Below are positions 5,893 to 9,694 of a stretch of 9,694 bases of DNA, in pieces (position 1 is the stretch's first letter; each line of letters starts with the position of its first letter). Below the pieces are notes generated by a model that searched no databases, was not told the DNA's origin, and saw only the letters and a program-made list of their open reading frames with translations. The stretch covers positions 1 through 9,694 of the forward strand of contig CAYOKH010000070.1 of assembly GCA_964404505.1 (NCBI GenBank). Reading direction: 5' to 3'. The stretch is from DAOMNN01 sp964404505 (GTDB lineage: Bacteria; Pseudomonadota; Gammaproteobacteria; Burkholderiales; Rhodocyclaceae). The position numbers and the translations under genes were made by a program.

Positions 5893-8800
5893 TCAGGTCG
5901 CTTCGCGCAACGACCCCGCGGCAGTTTCGCGCGCGCGCTCCCGTGCGAGATACAGATACATGGCCGGCACCACGTAGAGGGTGAACAGCGTACCGATGGT
6001 CATGCCGCTGGCGATGACCAGCCCCATCGCGAAACGCGAACCCGCACCGGGGCCGGTCGCGATCAGCAACGGAACCATCGCGAGCACCGTCGCGGCGGTG
6101 GTCATCAGGATGGGGCGCAGGCGGATGCCGGACGCCTCCTCGATCGCCTCGCGGCGGCTGCGCCCTTCGGCCTGGAGCTGATTCGCGAACTCGACCATCA
6201 GGATGCCGTGCTTGGCGATCAGCCCGATCAGGGTCACCAGTCCGACCTGGGTGTAGATGTTGAGCGTCGCGAATCCGAGGCTGACGAAGATGAGCGCCCC
6301 GGCGATCGACATGGGCACCGTCATCATTATGATCGCGGAGTCTCGGAAGGACTCGAACTGCGCGGCCAGCACCAGGTAGATCACGATCAGCGCAAAGAAG
6401 AAGGTCAGCACGAGCTGCTGGCCCTCGCTCTTGAACTGGCGCGACTGGCCGGCGTAGTCGACACTGTAACCCTGCGGCAGAACCTCGGCGGCGATGTCCT
6501 CCAGGATGGCCAGCGCCTCGCCCAGCGTCACGCCCGGGCGGGGCACACCGGAGAGGGTTACGCTGTTGAGCTGCTGGAATCGCTTGAGCTGCTGCGGCTG
6601 CACGCTGTCATCCATCGTCACCAGCGTCGACAGCGGCACCAGTTCGCCCGCACGGTTGCGCGTATACAGGTCCCCGATCTGCTCCGGATTCAGCCGCGCG
6701 GTGCGTTCGAGCTGGGGAATCACGCGGTAGGAACGGTTCTCGAGCGAGAAGCGCCCCGCCGGTGCACCCGAAAGCAGGGTTGCCACGTCTGCCGACAGTG
6801 TCTGCATGTCGACTCCCATCAGCGCCGCCTTCTCGCGGTTGATGCGGATCTCGCTGCGCGGCTTGTCGATCTTCAGGTCACCGTCGACGAAGATGAACCG
6901 CCCCGTGCCCATCGCGCGGCCAACAATTTCCTGCGCGACCTCCTGCAGGTTAGCGGCCGGCTCGGTGCTGCGGATCACGAACTCGACCGGTGCACCGCCC
7001 CCGCCTCCGGGCAGCGACGGCGGAACCAGTGCGAAGATGTTGAGGCCGGGGATGGCTTCGAGCCGCGGCTGCAGATCCTGTTCGAGGACCTGATGCGTGG
7101 TGCGCGTGCGCTGGTCCCACGGCGAGAGCACGAAACCTGCGATCGCCGCGTTCGTCGCGCCGACTCCCGCGCCGCCGAAACCGTTGATGATGAACACGTT
7201 GGCGACCTCGTCGACTTCGTCGAGCCAGCGGTTCATCACCGTGGTGTTGCGCTCGAGCTGTTCGAGGGTGGTGGGCGCGTCGGCCGACCCGATCGCGAGC
7301 ACGAAACCCTGGTCTTCCGGGGGCTCGAGCTCGCTCGGACTGGTGACGAACAGGAAATAGCACGACACCAGCACGATAAGCCCGAAAGTCAGCACCACGT
7401 GGCGGCTCTCCAGCGTGCCATGCAGGCTGCGCTGGTAGCGCCCACGCAGCCCCTCGAAACGCGCGTCGAGCCAGGCTTCCAGCCCGCGTCGCTGCTGCGC
7501 GCCGTGCGCCTTCAGCAGGCGCGAGGCGAGCATCGGCGACAGCGTGAGCGCAATGACGCCGGAGATCACGACCGATCCGGCCAGCGTGAACGCGAACTCG
7601 ACGAACAGCGTCCCGGTGATGCCCTCGACGAAGCCGATCGGCAGGAACACCGCGACCAGCGTCGTCGACATCGCAACGATCGGCCAGGCAAGTTCGCGCG
7701 CGCCGCGGATCGCGGCGTCGAGCGGCTTCATGCCCCCCTCGATGTGGCGATGGATGTTCTCAACCATGATGATCGCATCGTCGACGACGATGCCGATCGC
7801 CAGAACCATCGCGAGCAGGGTCAGGAGGTTGATCGAGAAACCCATCAGCAGCATCAGGAACAGCGTGCCGACCAGCGACAGCGGCATCGCCAGCGCGGGA
7901 ATCAGCACGCTTCGCACCGAACCGAGGAACAGGTAGATGACCGCCAGCACGATGGCCAGCGCGAGCACGATGGTATGGATCACCTCATCGATCGCGCTCT
8001 CGATGTACTCGGTGGAATCGTAGACGATGTCCCCGCCGAGCCCGTCCGGAAACTGTGGCTCGATCTGCTCGCGCCATGCCCTGCGCACGTCCGCGATCAC
8101 GTCGAGGGCGTTGGCGTCAGGCGACACCTCGATACCGATGAAGGTCGCGGATAGCCCGTTGAAACTCACCGACGTGTCGTAGTTCTCCGACCCAAGCTCG
8201 ACCTCGGCGACATCGGCGAGGCGCACGATCGCGTTGCTGTCCGCGCGCAGCACCAGTTGCTCGAACTCTTCGACCGAGGACAGGTCGGTCGCGGCGGTCA
8301 GGTCGACCGAGACGCTCTGCCCCTTGGTGCGCCCGACCGCCGACAGCACGTTGTTGGCCCGAAGCGCAGAATGCACGTCGGCGCCGGTCACGCCCAGCGA
8401 CGTCATGCGCTCGGGGTCGAGCCAGATGCGCATCGCAAAGGTCCGGTCTCCGAGAATCACCGCGCGCTGCACCCCGGGAATGGTCGACAGCTGCGGCTCG
8501 ACGACACGCACGAGATAATCGGTGATCTGGTTGTTCGACAGGATCTCCGAGTAGAAACTCATGTACATCGCCGCAATGGTTTCACCCACCGACAGCGTGA
8601 TCACCGGTTCCTCGGCCTCCTGCGGCAGGACCGAGCGCACCTTGTTCACCTGCGCTGCGATCTGCGTGAGCGCCTCGTTCGGATCGGCATCGAGGCGCAG
8701 GAAGGCCTGGATGCTGCTCGCCCCGGCGACGCTCGTCGACACCACGTAGTCGATGCCCTCTGCCGCCGCGACTTCGCGCTCGATCGGCGTCGTGACGAAA

Positions 8801-8988
8801 CCCTGCATCAGGTCCGCGTCGGCGCCCAGGTACGCTGTGCTCACCGTGACCACCGCATTGCGGATCTCGGGGAACTGTCGCACGTTCAGGTCGAAGGCCG
8901 CACGCAGGCCTAGCAGCAGGATGAACAAACTGACCACGGTGGCCAGCACCGGCTTGTTGACGAAGGTATCGGTGAAGCGCATCTGCAT
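5893..8988 (-). CDS. RND-family efflux transporter permease (AcrB/MdtB-like)
   Basis: A complete 1031-residue inner-membrane, proton-driven exporter of the HAE1/AcrB class, the usual length for this family. TM1 begins at about residue 13. The proton-relay pair D403-D404 lies in TM4 (GIVVDDAIIMVENIHRH). The partner lysine is K926 in GLIAKHGILMVEFAN. Two large periplasmic loops (about 30-335 and 555-855) carry the porter and docking parts, including a Gly-rich LPGGGGGAP segment. The start is one of two ATGs, at 8988 or 8982 (MQMRFTDTF); I give 8988. The upstream ribosome site is weak (TGGA), and longer in-frame starts run into the adaptor gene in another frame. The adaptor stop lies 28 nt upstream, so the two form one operon. 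Substrates (drugs, dyes, detergents or metabolites) cannot be told from sequence. A hairpin follows the stop. Confidence 0.95.
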   Translation of the reverse strand: MQMRFTDTFVNKPVLATVVSLFILLLGLRAAFDLNVRQFPEIRNAVVTVSTAYLGADADLMQGFVTTPIEREVAAAEGIDYVVSTSVAGASSIQAFLRLDADPNEALTQIAAQVNKVRSVLPQEAEEPVITLSVGETIAAMYMSFYSEILSNNQITDYLVRVVEPQLSTIPGVQRAVILGDRTFAMRIWLDPERMTSLGVTGADVHSALRANNVLSAVGRTKGQSVSVDLTAATDLSSVEEFEQLVLRADSNAIVRLADVAEVELGSENYDTSVSFNGLSATFIGIEVSPDANALDVIADVRRAWREQIEPQFPDGLGGDIVYDSTEYIESAIDEVIHTIVLALAIVLAVIYLFLGSVRSVLIPALAMPLSLVGTLFLMLLMGFSINLLTLLAMVLAIGIVVDDAIIMVENIHRHIEGGMKPLDAAIRGARELAWPIVAMSTTLVAVFLPIGFVEGITGTLFVEFAFTLAGSVVISGVIALTLSPMLASRLLKAHGAQQRRGLEAWLDARFEGLRGRYQRSLHGTLESRHVVLTFGLIVLVSCYFLFVTSPSELEPPEDQGFVLAIGSADAPTTLEQLERNTTVMNRWLDEVDEVANVFIINGFGGAGVGATNAAIAGFVLSPWDQRTRTTHQVLEQDLQPRLEAIPGLNIFALVPPSLPGGGGGAPVEFVIRSTEPAANLQEVAQEIVGRAMGTGRFIFVDGDLKIDKPRSEIRINREKAALMGVDMQTLSADVATLLSGAPAGRFSLENRSYRVIPQLERTARLNPEQIGDLYTRNRAGELVPLSTLVTMDDSVQPQQLKRFQQLNSVTLSGVPRPGVTLGEALAILEDIAAEVLPQGYSVDYAGQSRQFKSEGQQLVLTFFFALIVIYLVLAAQFESFRDSAIIMMTVPMSIAGALIFVSLGFATLNIYTQVGLVTLIGLIAKHGILMVEFANQLQAEGRSRREAIEEASGIRLRPILMTTAATVLAMVPLLIATGPGAGSRFAMGLVIASGMTIGTLFTLYVVPAMYLYLARERARETAAGSLREAT

Positions 8989-9016
8989 GGGGTGGAATCC
9001 AGGTTCGAACGGCGCG

Positions 9017-9694
9017 TCAGGCGTTGCCGGGACGTGGTGCGGGGTCGGCCTCCGGCCGTAGCGCCGGGTCATCGTTGATCCTGACCTGGGCCTGGTTGCG
9101 AAGTTTGAGCAGCCCGCTCGTGGCCACGCGGTCGCCAGTCTCGAGACCCTCCAGGATCTCGACCATATCGCCGCGGCGCGCGCCGGTCTGGACGAAGCGC
9201 TGCGCCACGCGCAGGCTGCCATCTCCGTCTGGGGCCACGACAAACACCACGTTGCCGTACGGGTTGAACCGGATCGCGCTCAGCGGCACGACCTTCACCG
9301 TGCGCGGGGCACCGGTTTCGAGCGCCACGCGCGCGAACATTCCCGGACGCAGCCGTCCGTCCGGATTCGCGAGCGAGGCCTGCACCGCAAAGCTGCGCGT
9401 GCTCTCGCTCACCGATGGTTCGATCGCGACGATGTGCCCCTCGAACACCGCGTCCGAGTCGTCGACCGTGACTTTCACGCCCTGGCCTGGCTGCAGCGTG
9501 GCCACGTGTCGTTCCGGCAGGCTGAAATCGATGTGGATGGGATCACGCGTCTGCAGCGACACGACCGGATCGCCTGCCGCGATGAACTGGCCGATGCTCA
9601 CCTGGCGGATGCCAAGTTCGCCGGCGAACGGCGCGCGCAGGGTCTTCTGGCGCAGGCGCGCACGCTGCTCGGCGGCCGCCGCCGCGGCTTGGTC
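9017..9694 (-). CDS. RND efflux periplasmic adaptor (HlyD/AcrA-type), N-terminus missing
   Basis: The visible 225 residues are the C-terminal part of a membrane fusion protein that joins the RND permease to an outer-membrane channel. The frame is open to the right window edge, so the signal peptide and much of the hairpin are missing. What can be seen, in order: the end of the alpha-hairpin (Ala-rich with EQRARLRQK), the second half of the lipoyl-like domain (LRAPFAGELGIRQVSIGQFI), the beta-barrel (DPIHIDFSLPERHVATLQPG through RLRPGMFARVAL) and the membrane-proximal domain (VVPLSAIRF through ILEGLETGDRVATSGLLKL). The GTG or Met-like points inside this region are not true starts. It is followed after 28 nt by the permease gene. 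No outer-membrane factor gene is in the window. Confidence 0.93.
   Translation of the reverse strand, partial: DQAAAAAAEQRARLRQKTLRAPFAGELGIRQVSIGQFIAAGDPVVSLQTRDPIHIDFSLPERHVATLQPGQGVKVTVDDSDAVFEGHIVAIEPSVSESTRSFAVQASLANPDGRLRPGMFARVALETGAPRTVKVVPLSAIRFNPYGNVVFVVAPDGDGSLRVAQRFVQTGARRGDMVEILEGLETGDRVATSGLLKLRNQAQVRINDDPALRPEADPAPRPGNA

Noticed and set aside
6208..8154. Long plus-strand open frame antisense to the RND permease (648 codons)
   Set aside because: Same antisense shadow effect: charged, low-complexity product opposite a complete AcrB-like protein.
5893..9243. Longer RND frame starting at 9243
   Set aside because: The frame is open upstream only because it overlaps the adaptor gene in another frame. 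RND permeases start just before the first membrane helix, which fits 8988.

Overview
This is a GC-rich bacterial window, most likely from a gammaproteobacterium with a respiratory or chemolithotrophic lifestyle. That assignment is an inference from the napF-napD-napA order, the Tat-exported NapA, the MdtB/AcrB-like RND pump and the DUF1538/P-II module. I cannot name a genus. All genes except one lie on the minus strand.

Layout, left to right. 1-1662 is the 5' two-thirds of napA, the periplasmic nitrate reductase. Its homology stops a few dozen bases before the window edge. Upstream of it on the minus strand are napD (1664-1918) and napF (1915-2424), tightly overlapping, so this is a napFDA operon start. 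2425-2593 is the intergenic region before napF and holds a strong inverted repeat. 2594-4859 is a compact minus-strand three-gene unit. In transcription order it is a duplicated DUF1538 integral membrane protein, a P-II-like regulator and a stand-alone two-CBS-domain protein. 4860-5126 is a divergent intergenic region with a tandem 16-bp direct repeat and a promoter-like sequence that would give a nearly leaderless transcript. 5127-5825 is the only plus-strand gene, an uncharacterised membrane-anchored protein. 5826-5892 is a short convergent gap with a perfect 8-bp hairpin. 5893-8988 is a complete RND efflux permease. 9017-9694 is the C-terminal part of its periplasmic adaptor, cut by the right edge.

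How they work together. NapF and NapD are maturation factors for NapA: NapF relates to Fe-S handling and NapD is the Tat-signal chaperone. Adaptor and RND permease form the inner-membrane and periplasmic parts of a tripartite efflux pump; no outer-membrane channel gene is in view. The most interesting part is the DUF1538 / P-II-like / CBS unit. A polytopic membrane protein is translationally coupled to a P-II-fold protein and followed by a CBS nucleotide-sensor protein. This resembles known P-II-gated transporters (AmtB-GlnK, SbtA-SbtB) in architecture, but substrate and effector cannot be read from the sequence.

No tRNA, rRNA, CRISPR array or recognisable insertion sequence was seen.
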